A stretch of DNA of 64,000 nucleotides from Avena insularis (GCA_023614405.1 CM042692.1:123311503-123375502); one strand, 5' to 3'; shown: positions 44,226 through 58,460, counted from the first letter of the stretch. Program-made: numbers and translations. Notes: generated from the letters alone by a model not told the origin.

Positions 44226-47200
44226 GTCTATATGTAGATCTGTTGCAGTAGAACACAATGGTCATTGTGGGCATTGATGCTTTTATTGTAGATTGCTTTT
44301 TGTACTTTGCATCTTGCAGACGTTGGGATGAAGCGGCCGGGCTAACCTTACATGACATCGTTCATGAGACTTGCTCCACGCTTGACATGCAACTTGTATT
44401 GCATAAGTGGCTTATGGTGCTGTTTCTCCTAGCATAGTAAAGATCCAATTTACAAAGGGTGATCAACAATGCTAGTATCAATGTTGTGGTTCTTGTTCGT
44501 AAGTTAGAACGACACTTATTGAAAGCCCCAAACCACGTAAAATATGCAAAGAAAGTAGAGGCGTCTAACTTTGTTTTGCGGGGGTGTCTGATGTGATATG
44601 GCCATGATTGTGATTATATTTGATGTATGCAATGTTCCTTATTGTAAGTTGGCAACCAGCGAGCCATATGGTTGTCTTTAATTTTGTTAAGACCTGCGTG
44701 TCTATTCAAAGTAGTTGTAATAGTTGAAGCTGGTGGACAACCATGAAGAAGCGCCATTGACCTTGATGCTATGCCGGTGATGATGGAGATCATGTTCGTG
44801 CTTGAAGATGGAGATCGAAGCACAAAGAAGAAAGGCCATATCATATCACATATTATGAATTGCTGTGATGTTAATCCTTTATGCATCTTGTATTGCTTAG
44901 TAGACGACGGTAGCATTATAAGATGATCCTCATGCACATAAATTTCAAGTTCTAAAGTGTTCACCCTTAGTATGCACCGTTGCCAAAGCTTGTCGCTCAA
45001 GCACCACGTGATGATCGGGTGTCTTTGATTCCTTGGGTGAATACAACGTAAGCAAGCCAGATTTGCTTATGCGGTAGCTAAGGTTTGATCTTGACGAGCC
45101 TAGCATGTACGGACATGGCCTCAGAACACGGATTACGAAAGGTAGAGCATGAGTCATATAGTAGATATGATGAACATGTTGATTGTTCGCCATTGAAACT
45201 ATATCAACTCTCGTGATGATCGGTTTTGATGTGGTGGATTTGGTTCATGTGATCACTAAAACAATGTGAGGGATGTTGTTTTAAGTGGGAGTTCACCTAG
45301 ATTAATTTAATTATTAATTAGAACTCAATTTATCATAAACTAAAATCAAAGTGAATTTGCATAGTTGTTGTAGTCATTGACATCCGTTTACCACCTTGCG
45401 CTTAGTTTTAATTGAGATGATAGAACTATAGAATTCTGGTTAGTTACTTTACGAACTGGTATCGTATTGTTTTGAAGTGTTAATCTAAATTTTAAAAGTC
45501 CTATTGCAAACTTTCAGTAAGTTCCGGTTACTCCATAAAGTTTAATAATTAGTATTAAAACAAGAGTGACAATTCCAAGTGTTAGTGTTTGAGTATCATG
45601 TTTGTCTCCATGATTCTTGATTCTCTTAATATCAAGGTTATCTAGGATCTGAAAGAGTTGTTTCAGAAACCATGATGTGTGGAAGATATTGTGATATCTG
45701 AAACAAGGTTTTGGTTGCAACATGATAAAGTATAATATGGCAAAGTTCATGTTCTCATATTTGGATGAGAATTTGCAAAAGGTTGGAGACACTAGTTGTC
45801 CTAATCTTCCAAAAGGTTTTGGAGAGCAACATTATACTCGCGATTCACCGTTACAAGCTAAAAGTAGCTAGATCATGGATAAGTCCATGATGAGGGTGAA
45901 TATTTGATGTAGGTAAAAAGTTTACTACACCAAGAGATTACTAAAGAAAGGAATTTGAAAGAACACCAAATATTTGATAATGGTGATCTACTTCAAAGTG
46001 CAAGTTCAAAGACATTGGTATTTAACTATACACGCTTTGGACTATGTGTCATAAGTATGACTCCACTATTGATGTTGATAGATTCTTTCAAACATAAAAG
46101 GAAATACTGAAAGAGAATCTCATAAGTATATGGCAGAAAAGAAAAGACTAGAATTGTTCAGTTTAAGTATATAGATGATATATGTGTTATGGCTATATTC
46201 TTTGCTTATTAAACAATGTGGTTCTTAAGTATTTGATACTGAATTTGTTGGTGTGAATCGTCATACGAAACAACACAATTCATGAACTACAATGGCCTAA
46301 GTAACTAGCAAAAGAATAGGTGATGATGTTCATCGAGAACAAATAAAGGGTTATTTTGTTGCTCGTTAAACATCAACGCTTGCCTTCAAGATTTGTTTTA
46401 TCAGGTATTATGAGAACAAAAGGGTTGTTCAAATAATTGCTGTAATCCATAAAAGATGGATGATTCACAAATCTCGTTGGAGAAATCACATCCATAAAAC
46501 TAGTGCTAAAATTGATCGAAAGATCACTTAGGAAGTGACATCGCCGTTTAAATTATATTGGAAAGAAAACATGAAGAAACTCCATGTGGATGGAATTTTG
46601 GAGTCTTTTGATTTTGATCAAATGACGTTTGTGAAACTTTCCTAGAGATAATTAAAACTTCGTTCATAGGCCAAAAGGGAACGAAAGACTAGCTTATTGG
46701 AACTTGTGCATATTGTTGTACGAACTCCATTATGTGTAGTCAAGAGCGATGGATTTCAACTTCATATGCTTTCTCCGAAAATTTGAGTGAATATATGAAT
46801 ATTTACTTAATAAGGATGAAGTATGAAATATTTGAAAAGTTCAAAAGACTTTCAAGATGAAGTGCAAAATCATTGTAACAAGAATATGAATAGTTTATGA
46901 TAAGATCATAAAGGAAGATATTTGAATTACAAGTTTAGCATAATACCTAAGATTTAAGGAATCGTTCAGGATTTGCATTTCGAAACACCATAAGAGTATG
47001 GAGCGTCGAGATATGTAATTAAAACCTTGTTTGACATGCTAAGATCAAAGGTGTAATTCATAGAACTGCCATTATATATACAAGATTAAATTCTTTGGAG
47101 ATTACCGCTTTTCCACTGAAAAGAGCACCATCATAATCCGCTGAAATGACACCATATAAAGTTATGGTTTGGGATAAAACCCAAGTAGTCTTTTCTTAAA

Positions 47201-49130
47201 ACATTGGTATGCTATGCATAAGAAAGATGTGTGCAACCAAAGTCGGATAAACCTGTCTTTGTATAAATGTTAACTATTCCTCCATAAACACGGAGACAAA
47301 AGTGTTTGTCGCTTAGAACGTCAAGTTTCTTTGAGAAGGAATTTTCGTGAAAAGTTAAGTGGGAGGACAATAGAACTTTGATAAGGTTAAAGGAACCTTA
47401 GCTATATGTGCAGAGTTGCAGTAGCGAAAAGTGTTAGGGCAGCAACAAAACTCATGGCTAACGTACCTCAAAGGTTGTGGTCACGGAGATCCAAGTTCCT
47501 ATTGAAACAAGTAGGTCGGATGAACAATCAAATACCAAGATTTGAGGGTTGAATCATTATTTGAGAATAATGAACCTACTACATGCAAAGAAGCAATGAT
47601 GGGCCTTGACTCGTCTAATGGCTTGAAGCCATAAAATCCGTGATAGTTCCATACGAGAAATCAAGTTTTGAACTTGAAGGACCCTCGAGAAAGGTGTAAT
47701 ACCTTACAGTTGTGTTTGGATCTATAAAGAATTAGACATGGATGTTTGACAACTATGAAATAGTCGACATGTTGGGAAAGAATTCACAACAGTGTTGATT
47801 GACTATGACAAGATCTGATCTTTCATAGCGATATTTAGTCTAGACGGATTAATGTAGCAACCACTACATATAATTTTGTAGTAGAATACACAAAACAAGT
47901 TCTTCTAATAGAATGGTTACCTAGGACGTGTGCATGACACGGTCCAAAGGGTTTTGTTAATTCAAAGGATGCTAAATGCATATGCAAACTTCAATGGTTG
48001 AAGTAAGCATAGCGGAGTTGGAATCTTCACTATGATGAAACTGTTAAAAGAGTTTAATTTCATCGAGACAATGAAGATGCTTGCATTTGCAAGAAATTAA
48101 GTGGGGCGCTAAAACATATTTCTAATACATTATGTGGAGGACATATTGTTGATTGGAAATAATGTATCTTTTATTAACACATATTAAGAATTTCATCCCG
48201 ATGAAAGACTTAGGCAAAACCAAATATTTGGCATCAATAGACGCTAATATGGTTGTGCGAAGTACATAGACGAGATATTGAATGAGTTCAATATAGAAAC
48301 TACAAGAAAAGGTTCTTGTCGCACAGAAAGGATTGAATGAGTTCAATGTTGATGATATATTCAAATGTATTGACATTTGGTAAGTGAAACAAAGATTCAA
48401 ATATAGATTGATACTTGATGTATGAAATCACAAAGAGTGTTTATATCAATCATCTTGTGGTATGTACAAATCCAGATATGTCCTATGCTCTAAATGTTAT
48501 GAGCATATACCGAATGATTCATAAGATGATCATTGGACGATAGTAAGGATATTCTTATGATCTTTTGGAAGAACTAAGAGTATATTATTTGTAGAAGTGA
48601 CGAATAGATGGTTAGTTCATTGTAAAAGTACTACATTGATACTAGTTTTGTCACAGTACAAATTAAGTTTTATCTCAATCTAAACTAAGGGTGGCACAAT
48701 ATAATGGAAAGTAAGTTCCATAATGGATTTGGATGAGTTCCAAAGTTAAGACATTGTGACAGATACTACAACAAAAGGCTAAGTATATGACTGCTATTAT
48801 AGCAGCAAAAGAGGGCATTTGTGTCAAGTAGTTTGTTATCAAACTAGGTGTAGTTCACAGCGGGATAATACTATGAAGATATATTGCGACAATATTATCA
48901 ACATGTTTTAACCCCAAAGAACTAAAGGTCACACCGAAAGACCAAATTATACAAAGCCATCTCATTAGAGAATGAGTGATGCGTAGAGACGCAAAGATAT
49001 GCAATTACACACGGACCTGGAAGTGTCAGATCCGGAGATCAGTTGACCACTAGCAATCGTGTACATACAACACCAGAAAGCCATAGGTGTTGAATACACA
49101 AAGGTTTGAAACTAGATTATTGACTCTAGT
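44226..49130 (+). pseudogene. Degenerate copia gag-pol
   Basis: No long frame survives. Recognisable remnants on the plus strand: integrase end at about 47285-47380; start of RT (NEPTTCKEAMMG) near 47565-47605 and DPREGVIPYSCVWIYKELDMD near 47680; the RT active site as YVEDILLIGN at about 48127-48156, in which the first Asp is replaced by Glu; RNase H remnants at 48470-48530, 48770-48830 (MTAIIAAKEG) and 48880-48990. Gag and protease in 44.2-46.5 kb could not be resolved by eye. The family relation to 2675-4560 is clear. Confidence 0.75.
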
Positions 49131-49143
49131 GCAAGTGGGAGAC
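49131..49143 (+). other. Polypurine tract
   Basis: GCAAGTGGGAGAC before the 3' LTR, the BARE/Angela-type tract. Confidence 0.75.
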
Positions 49144-51023
49144 TGTTGGAGATATGCCCAAGAGGCAATAATAAAGTGGTTATTATCATATCTTCATATT
49201 TATGATAAATGTTTACATACCATGCTATAATTGTATTAACAGGAAACATTAATACTTGTGTGATTTGTAAACATAAAAGAGTCCCTAGTAAAGCCTCTTG
49301 TTAAACTAGCTTGTTGGTTAATATATGATCATGGTTTCCTGATCATGAACATAGAGATGTTATTAACAACAGGGTCATATCATTAGGAGAATGATGTGAT
49401 GGACATACTCCTATAGATAAGCATAGCATAAAGATCAAGTCATTTCAATAGTTCAATTGCTATATGCTTTATGATACATAGTAACCTGATTCATTCGACC
49501 AGGAGATCATGCATATCACCTTTACGGATGGATGCTTTGATGTCATCAAACACCACACCGTAATGTGGTGGTTATAAAGGTGGCATTGAGTGTTTGGAAA
49601 GTATTGGTTGAGACACATGGATCAAGTGGGATTTGTCCATCCACATGACGGATAGATATACTCTGGGCCCTCTCGGTGAAATGTCATCCAATTAGCTTGC
49701 AAGCATGTGGTAGCTCACAAGGGATCACATATCACGGAACGAGAAAAGAGTACTTATCAAGATGAGGTTGAACTAGGTATGCAGAGATACCGACGATCAT
49801 AACCTCGGATAAGTAAACTATCGTGAGACAAAGGGAAATTGGTATCGTATGTAAGTGGTTCATTCGATCGCAAAGTAATCGTAGAAATATGTGGGAGCCA
49901 TATGAATTTCCAGATTCCTCTATTGGTTATTGATCGGAGAAGTGTCTCGATCATGTCCGCATAATTCACAAACCGTAGGGAGACACACTTAAGGATTCGA
50001 CGTTGTTTGAGTAGTTATGGTATTATGAGAAAGAGACCGAATGTTGTTCGGAGTCTCGGATGGGATCCGGGATATCACGAGGAGATCCGGAATGGTCCGG
50101 AGAATAAGATTCATATAAGGAAAGTCCCATTTCGGAGTTGGGGAATGGTTCCGGTGTTTTCATCGGGAACATTCTAGAAGGTTCCGGAATGTCCGGCGCT
50201 CCGGGGGGGGAAGGGTACATGAATGTGTCATTGTAAGTTGGAATGATTGCATCATGTACTAGGTGTTCTTGCTGTCCAAAATAAAGGGTTTGTTTAAATC
50301 CTAAATTGAAAAGTCAAACGGCTAGTTTGAAAGTCAAACGGCAATTTTGGGAAGTAGGAAGAGAGGAGGATTGGTGGAGGCCGAATTGGAGGAGGGTTCC
50401 TCCCTTGGCCGGCGCACCACCAAGACGACTTGGGGAGGGGCTCTCCTCCCCTTCTCCGGCCATCCCACCTATATAAGGAGGCAGGGCTCCTCCTAGCACA
50501 CAAGTTCCTATCTTCTACCTCCGGTTTAGAGCCGTTTTGGTTTAGAGCTTCTAATTGCTTTAGCCAGCGGTTTAGAGCCTTCTAATTGGTGTGTCTAATT
50601 ACTAGACCACTAATAGCCTCTCTCATAAGCTCCACCATACTCGCACCGGCTTAAGGCGAAGCCCTGCGGGATCTCCCCTCTACTTCCGGTACCACGCCGT
50701 TGTGCTGCCGGAATCGCGAGGAGAGTGCTACAACCTCCGCTGCCTGCTGGAACAAGGGAGAGGAAGGTCTTCGTCAAGTACCGAACGTGTGACCGATTGC
50801 GGGAGCGCTGCGGAGAACGTGGCTGGAAGGATCGTCTACGCGATCTTGAGATCGGAAAGAGTACGACTACATCACCCACGAGAATCTGCTCTCGTTAACC
50901 GCTTTGGAATCTTCGAGGGTGAGTTCCTCTATCGACTCGTTGCTACAATCTAGTAGATAGATCTTGGCTTGTTTGTTTGTATGCGATAGAAAATTTTTGT
51001 TTTCCATGCTACGAACCCCTACA
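49144..51023 (+). repeat. 3' LTR of the Angela-like element
   Basis: 1880 bp, ending CGAACCCCTACA directly before the GATCG duplication. Confidence 0.95.
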
Positions 51024-51135
51024 GATCGATCATCATGACCTCCATTGGTCCTTCAAGTCCCGTGTCAGGCTCCATGTCGTCGAGTGCCATTGGCTCGTTG
51101 GGTGGCATAGCCCCCGAGTCCGTTGGCGTGCTTGC
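51024..51135 (-). pseudogene. Integrase N-terminal linker between two insertions
   Basis: A 112-bp island flanked by GATCG (51024-51028, the duplication of the Angela-like element) and CTTGC (51131-51135, the duplication of the LARD-like element). On the minus strand it is an open acidic stretch (PPNEPMALDDMEPDTG) linking RNase H and integrase. It proves that both elements landed independently 108 bp apart in the same gene. Confidence 0.85.
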
Positions 51136-54100
51136 TGTAGCATCCCAATTGTCTAACAATTGTAATGCTACTTGGTCTAGTAATATAATGGCTACTTCAA
51201 ATATATAATTGTAGCATCATCATTATATCATGCTCATGTCATCATGCCTCCTTGCATTTGAGCATCATATAAAACCCCTTTTCATTTGGTTCTTATCTCA
51301 TATGCATTGTTAATTGTATTTGCCTCTTGATAATGTATTTGGTTCTTGATATATTGTTTAATGCCCAAGTTGAGTTGGGGGCATATCTCTTATTAACTCC
51401 ACCACCTTTTTCTTTCACCACCTTATAATTCCACCATCCAACCAAATATGAGCTTGGCACTTATTGGTTTTACCTCTAGCTCATGTGGGTTGGGATGGAT
51501 CCAATTCTTTATCCACATACTCTCATCTTAGCATCATGTTGTTTTCACAATATTGAAACATGAGAGCCACATGGCCACATTTGCATGCCTTGTGAGTGGA
51601 ACCTTTTTCCTAGCTTCCATATGTGTGATTTTGGGGTTATTCTCATGTTGGGATATTTTTGTGGGCTTATTAAATACCTAGTGGCATATACACACTAGCA
51701 AGTCCCAAATATAATCCAATGTGATCATCTCCATATACTCCACTTGGAATTCTTTCTAAATTCCTTTGCTTGGGCCTTACTCCAATTTTGGGAATGCATG
51801 ATAATAATGCCATGTAAAAATGTTGTTTTCACAATAATCAACATGGCCATAAATGTTTTGCATGGGCCATGCAAGCCCCACCTTTTGCTTGTTCTTTGGA
51901 TCTTATTTGAATTTTGAGTGAATTTAAACCACATCTCTCTCTCCTCTTAGCTTGATCTTGTTTGTGCTTGCTTAAGACCATCATCACCACACCCCTCTCT
52001 TGTGTTGCTTGATCTAGTTGGAGCATGCAACTCCTATAAACCCCAAGCCACCATCCCATCACCCTAATCCCCTAGCTATCACCACCCTACCTCACCTCTC
52101 CTCTCTTTACCATCCCCTCTAAACCTAGCTCTAAGCTAAAACCTAGACCAAACCCTAAGTACCCTAAGTCCACCACCTCTCTCTCTCGGCCTCCCCCTCT
52201 CTCTTACCTAGCTGGCCACCTAGCTACCCCCAGCCCCAACCAAACCCTAGCTACCCCGAGCCATACCCCCTCTCTACCCGAGCCTAGCTCTCAACCCTAG
52301 CCCGAGCTCCCTACCTCCCTCCCTCTCCTTTCTCTCTGCCCTAGGGGCCCCAGCCCGAGCCTCCCACCACCCTGGCCTGCCCTACCCCACCTGCCAGCTT
52401 CCCATGCGCGCGCCCTGCCCTTCCCCGACCGTGCACGTGAAGGAGGGAGAAGAGAAAGGTGGCACCGAGCCACCTTTTCCCATCTACCCCACCCCCACGG
52501 CATATCCCTCTCCCTCTCGGCTTTATCCTCCTCCTACCACCTCTCTGCCATCCCCAGATCCACCCCAGGACACCCCCTCTCCCTGCCGTCCCTCACCACC
52601 GCCACACCATCGCCGGCAACACCCTCGGCCTCCACCGCCCCCTCCTTATCCAGCCGGTGGCGTGGCGCTCCAAGGTGTCGAGGAGGACCACGCAGCTCCC
52701 CTACGTCGCCCTGTACCCGGAGCCAGGAAGGAGGAGCACTAGAGCCACCAGATCGACGCCAAGGCCGACGCCAAACCCTAGTCGCCCGGTCTCTGCCTCG
52801 ACGACGATCCCCTACGCCTCGAGCCGATCAGACCACGCCAACGTCCTCACGGTGAGCTCCCCGACCCCCCTGACATGGTTCCCTTCGCCGTACCGCGCTA
52901 GACTCACCGGACCCTTCGTCGTGCACCCTCGGTGCACCGCAGCCCGCCGCTTTGCTCGCTCGCTCGCGTAAAACCCTATCTAAGCGCCCGACCTCCTAAC
53001 AGCTACCCCTCAAGACAGCCTCCGCCCACAAGATGCCCAGGTCCCGATTGATTCCCCAGCAGCTGCGCTCGCGTCGGCATCGATCTGTCGAACAGTTTCA
53101 GAAGAGAAACAGTTGATCGAACCCCGTTTTGCAGATAACCCCCTGTTCTTTTGTTTCATCAACCCGCGCTCCCAAGGACCCACCTGTCTGCCTCGGTGCG
53201 CTTTTATAAAAAGGCTCCCCTGTTTTGATCGCCTCAACCCGCAGTCCTCCCTCTGAGCCGCGTGGCAGCCTCGCGTCCGCCTTGGCGTGTGGGTCCGCTT
53301 GCGTGGTCCCGTCTGTCGATTCTTGGGCTAGTGCAAGCTGCGGTGAGAAAAAGCTTTTAAATTTAAATCTTTTCAAATTAAATCAAACTCAAATTTAAAT
53401 TCTGTTTTAAATAACTTTTGAAATACAAACTCAAATATTACATATGATATATGTTTTGAGATCAGAAAAATATGAGGAATTCAAATATGCTATCTAAAAT
53501 ATATTTTGAACACTTTATTTTCCAAGTTTAATAGAATTACAATAAATTGCCCTTTTCCCTTAATTAATTAATAACTTTTGTTTTATAACCCCAAATTCAA
53601 CAAATAATATGTCTAAAATGATTAGCTCGACGAGACCTTTCTGTTTATGCGTTCCATGTCTTGTTTTGAAGCATGCATCATATAAATATAAAATATTCAG
53701 CAACTAATATGAGAATAAAATGGGGCCAAAACTAAATAAAATGCTTTATTATTATATTCCACACCTCACCCATGCCATGCTACTTTATTGCCATGCAAAT
53801 TGTGCATCATTCATCATGGCATGATTGTTTGCTTGTCGCATTTATTCATATGCTTGTGCACTTTATTTATGTTGGCCCTTGTTTGTTTGGTTCTTCCTCG
53901 GATAGACGCTGAGCAGGGGATATATCAAGACAACCAGGAGCACTACCCAGATCCATCCCTTGCTTCAACTGAGCTGCCAGGCAAGCACTACCACATGCTT
54001 GCATACATATAGTACCTATTGCCTCTATCTTATTCTTGCATCATTGAGTCGCGAATGCATTAAATTGAATCCCAAGTATCACATAGCCTTTACTTTTAAA

Positions 54101-55706
54101 CCCCACCGAAGCTTGTTCCTCCATCCCATGATCCCCTACTACAGGAGTTGTTTGAGCCATGCGAGTCGTAGAACAGCATGTGTAGGGTATGTGAGTGTCT
54201 GATGGATAACGAGGTACCTATACAACTTAACCTGAGTAGTAATGGGATAACTAATGAAAGTGGCATCGGTGAGCCATATTCGCTATTTGGTTTTTCAGGC
54301 TCACTTGTGTCCCGTAAGACCCCGAGTACTTGATTCCTGTTTCAAGATTATTTCGCGCTATCCACATCCGGGAGGCCTTATGGACCCCCCTGAGCCAGAG
54401 CTTGATTCATTCTTATTTCTTGGGGCCACAAACTAGTTTGAGGTTTTATTTACTATCCTGTACTTATGCCATGCTTTACTGCTTTATTTAAGATTGTGCG
54501 AGGAGCACACTGTACTGTTTAGGGCCGGGACACGATTTCGCGGTATCGACAAGCCCAGTCACACTTTCGGGTTCCCAGTCGTTTACAGCCGTCCACCCAA
54601 ACCTTGAGTCCGTCTCGTAGCCGGCCAGCTTCGTCGCGGGTAGCTTAATGGGGTGGCCCCCTGAAATATTTCTGAATCCTGCAATTGCTTTGTCGTGACT
54701 GCCTCGTTGGGTTTTGATTTGGTTTTTCCGAGGCATATCGAGTGTGTGTTGCTATTTGTGCACCCCTACAGGGTAAAACTTTCTGAAAGCCGTGTCCGCG
54801 GTTATGGACGACTTGGAGCACAGTTTCTCGATCATAGACAAGCATAACTAAAGTACCGCTTTTAATTTGACTAGACTAGGTACCTGACTAGTAAATAGTG
54901 CAATACTCACGGAATGGATAATAAAACTGCCAACGGATGGGGGGTTGTTCGTCCGCTTCCTCGTCGGTAAGCGAGGAGGAGGATGGATCTGTGGATATTA
55001 CCGTTTTAACTGTTATAATTGTTGTTATTAATCCACGGACAACCGTCTATCTCTAGTTAGGCGGATGGTTAGCGAGTATCTATAGAATTGTTAGGGTTTA
55101 TCTTTTGCTGCAATTGCGTCACCCCAGGTTGTGTCCCCTTTAGAGGCATAAAGACTTGCTGAGTACCCTAGGGTCTCACGATAAATTATTGGTTTAGATG
55201 AGCAGGTACACTCGCAAGATGGATCTGGGTGGAAGAGACAGACGATGTGGGCAACGATCATTCGGTGTAGAGATTCGAGGAAGGATCCGTGAGATCTGTG
55301 GCGGGATGTGCTTATTTATGGGGCATCTTATGCCGATTTGCTTCTTATCCGCACTCGGATTTTGTCTTCCGCTCGCTTGATACTCATGATTGATGTATGA
55401 GGAGATATCCTACACTATTATATCTATCTAGGATATTTGGATCTTGCCGTATGGCGTTGCTATTTTTCCTTTCTTTTTAGATGGAATGGCTCTGATGTAC
55501 TATTGTATGGTGGCTTGCATACATACTCATTTGTGTATGTAGTTGATCCCTTCATTGCCGATTCACGCCGCCGTTCTTGTCGATGTTTGGAAATGGTTGG
55601 GACGGCGAAAGGTCTACCTGTGAGTGGCATTTGGGCCCCACCGCATTATTTCAACCATTTCGATCATCGGCTTGTACTAGGAGCGTAATTCACCGAGGTA
55701 GTTACA
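51136..55706 (+). repeat. 5' LTR of the LARD-like element
   Basis: TGTAGCATCCCAATT...GTTACA. AT-rich at 51136-52050, CT-rich then GC-rich at 52050-53340, AT-rich again to 53800, with mixed sequence after that. Relative to the right LTR it lacks about 93 bp at 53357 and several single C/G bases near the end. Confidence 0.95.
53205..53214 (+). promoter_or_regulatory. TATA box in the LARD-like 5' LTR
   Basis: TATAAAAAGG in a GC-rich context, with a copy at 60563-60572 in the other LTR. It is the best TATA candidate in the 4.6-kb LTR; the transcript start would be near 53235. Confidence 0.5.
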
Positions 55707-55707
55707 A

Positions 55708-55720
55708 TTGGTATCGAGCC
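55708..55720 (+). other. Primer binding site (Met-tRNA type)
   Basis: TTGGTATCGAGCC begins two bases after the LTR end. Confidence 0.8.
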
Positions 55721-58460
55721 ATCCCGCCCTTCAGGGTCTCAGCCAAATGGTCGTTGTCTGTCTAGCAAATATTTTAGTAGTTATGTATATTAGGGAAAAA
55801 CAAAACGTGAGAGTAGGACTGCTTTCATTTTTCTTCTTACCCAACCACCACCTTTTCTGGTAAGGGAGTGTAACGTTTTCAATCCTCTTCTAAAAATTCA
55901 AACTAGGATTCACGTGTTCTGGGTTTCCGTAGTACCATAGAAAGTGTGTGTGTGTGTGTAAATCCTTGTCTATCTGTTGCATCCAGTTTGTTATCACAAT
56001 CTACCTTTGGTTATCAACTGTTGGTACATTCCATACTGACAGGCTTTTGCAAACCGACGAGATCTATCTGATTCGTTGTATACCGGCGCGATCTATCTGA
56101 CTCCTTGTTAACCGGTGCCATCTTCTTAAGGGCGTTCTTCCTTCCAGCAACTCCACCTTCCGTGCAAAATCACTTATCAGGTAGAGAGGTAGAGTCGCTA
56201 ATCTTGTTTCGTTATCTGATTTTGCGCATCTATTGGTATTTTAATGCCGAAAAATTGCGGAAAATTTTTCTTTGATCCATCTGTGTTTCCACACTCCTTT
56301 TCAGTCGTGTGTGAAACATTATCTATCTCTCTTTTATCAGCATGTCCATGCTAACTCATTCTTTTGTCACCGGCGCTTAATCTTGGAGTTTCTTTTCATC
56401 TCCTTTTCTCTTGGGCTAATTACATAACATGTGTCGATCCGATGCTAGTGATTGTAATTTGGTTCTCGGCATAGCTATATTCCACTCATGATAGTGTCGA
56501 TTGGAATATGGAAAATGCTACCACTCCGGATTGCCAAAGATACTCCTGTGATTTTGGGTACACCGTGATCCTATCTATGCTTATTCAAGCATCCTTGGAA
56601 ATCCGGAGTTTCCCCAAGGCACTACGGTGGTCTAACATCTGTTTATCATGCTGCACATCTTTTTGAACTCCATATCTGCACATCTTTTTCGTCTCTGATA
56701 GCTCATACCATAAGCAAAGCTATATCATCGGTTCTTATCCTAGATCTCTTTATCTTTGTAACCGGCGATCCGATCGACAATGTGAACCAGGTGACATCTC
56801 TTTCCCTTCCGAAGGACTAGATAATCTATTCTTCCAGTACATCTTCTTCAATTCTGGAATCAGCAAGTTCATTGTTAATTCCATCTTCCATCTTCAATCA
56901 ACCCAGAATTTTCTTTGTTGTCAAGTTATCATCGTTGTTCCGCTAAAGTTTTTCCTCAAGACTGCTAAATCTCTCTCAATCTTTTCAAGAAGGACATGGA
57001 GTTCTTTCACCTCAGTCTCGTCAAGTGATCTCTTGAAACTCTCTCGCTCTATCGTCTATGCTCAATCCACCGGAGGCCATGAAGACCTTCCAGATCTTTC
57101 GTAATCCTTCTGTTCAAGTGGTGCTATCTTTCTCTTTATCTATGGAATCTGGCAGTTGTTCTCCATAATCTTCCTTCATATCTTCCGGTGGCTGGTTACT
57201 TCACACACGACGACAACATCATCACCCTTATCTATCTTGGATCCGGTGAATCGTTTGCATCTATCCTTGTTGTCTAACGAAGGTCCATGAGTTCTTGTCA
57301 ATACCTTCAGTCTGTTTCGGTAGTTGGGTTGCATGGTTTTCCTATTCATGTGCGGAGTAATGCTTTGAGTGCAGGATGGAGTAGCTACCATACCACTACT
57401 CTTATCATTCGCTCTTGTACATTGAATTGGTGAACTAATGTGATTACACTCATTCCACGGAAGTTAGAAGTGGCCTTTATCCCTCGATACTTTTACTTTC
57501 GTCCTTGTTTTCCGGAGTGCTCTCTCGAAGAAAGTAATCAATAATCTCTTGTTGGTGATCTGTCTATTCTAGCCGGAGCAAATCTACAATTATCTGGTGG
57601 AAACAAACGCAAACTCTTTTCTATCCTCGTCTTTCTACCGGTGCCCTACATCCCCAAACAAGATGAAAGGAAAATATCTCTCTTTGTTTTATCAATTCTT
57701 TTTCTGTGGTAAAGCCAGTTATGGTTGAGGCCATCAGTCGCTAATCTGTTGCGTTAGCCTCAAGGCTAAAGAAAGCAATAAGTATCTCTACAATAAACTC
57801 CAGATCCTCCATATTCTTTGCTTCTCGGGATTCCACCATGATCTAGCATCACATCCGTCTCTGGAAGTTATATCTGCGCATCTCAATTGCGTGATCCTTT
57901 GGTTCTTACCGGCGTAAGAAGACTCTAATCCGACGATGTCTAGCTAAATCTCTCTGTCGATATCAAGGGACTCTATTGTATGAAGGCAATATTGTTTCCA
58001 AAATTCATTTCTAAAATCCGAGAGAGAATACGATGCTATTGTCATAGTGCTTCAAAACCTCTCCAATCTAGCTCTTTTATTCCGGCGACATAAAGATCCA
58101 TCCTCTCTAGTATCGGTAAATCTTTAATCTTAACGGTGTGTATTTCTGTATCCATGCTACATCATTTTGTCCTTTCTTTCACAAGTGGTTCTGTTCTTTT
58201 ATCATGTTTCTTGAGAAAACCGGAGCCATGTCCATCCTATCCTTCTTGTCTCTCGACAATCCTTCAACTCTTCCAACCCGTTGTTTCGCAAGCAAAACGC
58301 AAGACTCGCAACAAGTCTAGCAAGTTTTGCAAGGTGTACTGGATGCACCATTCCGTGGTTCATCATCTTGGGAACGTGGGGGTCACCTTTGTTCCGGACA
58401 CCCGTCTCTCCTTGTGTTGTTTTCTTTTTCCTAGGAATCTCGGGGCGAGATTCTTGCTTA
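55721..58460 (+). other. Non-coding internal domain of the LARD-like element
   Basis: 2.7 kb without gag-pol motifs; the longest frames are about 110 codons and resemble nothing known. It is rich in TC-type words and 'atctttcccttcc'-like tracts and holds a GT microsatellite at 55943-55959. In LARDs this domain is known to be conserved in sequence and thought to fold into RNA structure for packaging. Confidence 0.75.
55943..55959 (+). repeat. GT microsatellite
   Basis: About eight GT units in the LARD-like internal domain. Confidence 0.8.

Larger units (their letters stand above)
42353..51023 (+). mobile_element. Angela/BARE-like Ty1/copia retrotransposon, degenerate
   Basis: An 8671-bp plus-strand element with LTRs 42353-44209 and 49144-51023, both starting TGTTGGAGATATGCCC, and exact target duplication GATCG (42348-42352 and 51024-51028). 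The LTR sequence and the phrase order (CCATGCTATAATTGTATT, GATAGATATACTCTGGGCCC) match the BARE/Angela group of Triticeae copia elements. The internal region (4.9 kb) has no frame over 130 codons, so the copy is a decayed or long-non-autonomous member. It inserted in the integrase gene of the Tat element. Confidence 0.95.

Noticed and set aside
52404..52971. Pro/Ser-rich plus-strand frames in both LARD LTRs, possibly a captured gene
   Set aside because: The frames shift between the two LTR copies and consist of CCT/CCA-rich codons. A gene capture remains possible but is not supported by any recognisable domain.
55198..55765. Short frames at the end of the LARD 5' LTR
   Set aside because: They are broken differently in the right LTR by small indels and match no family.
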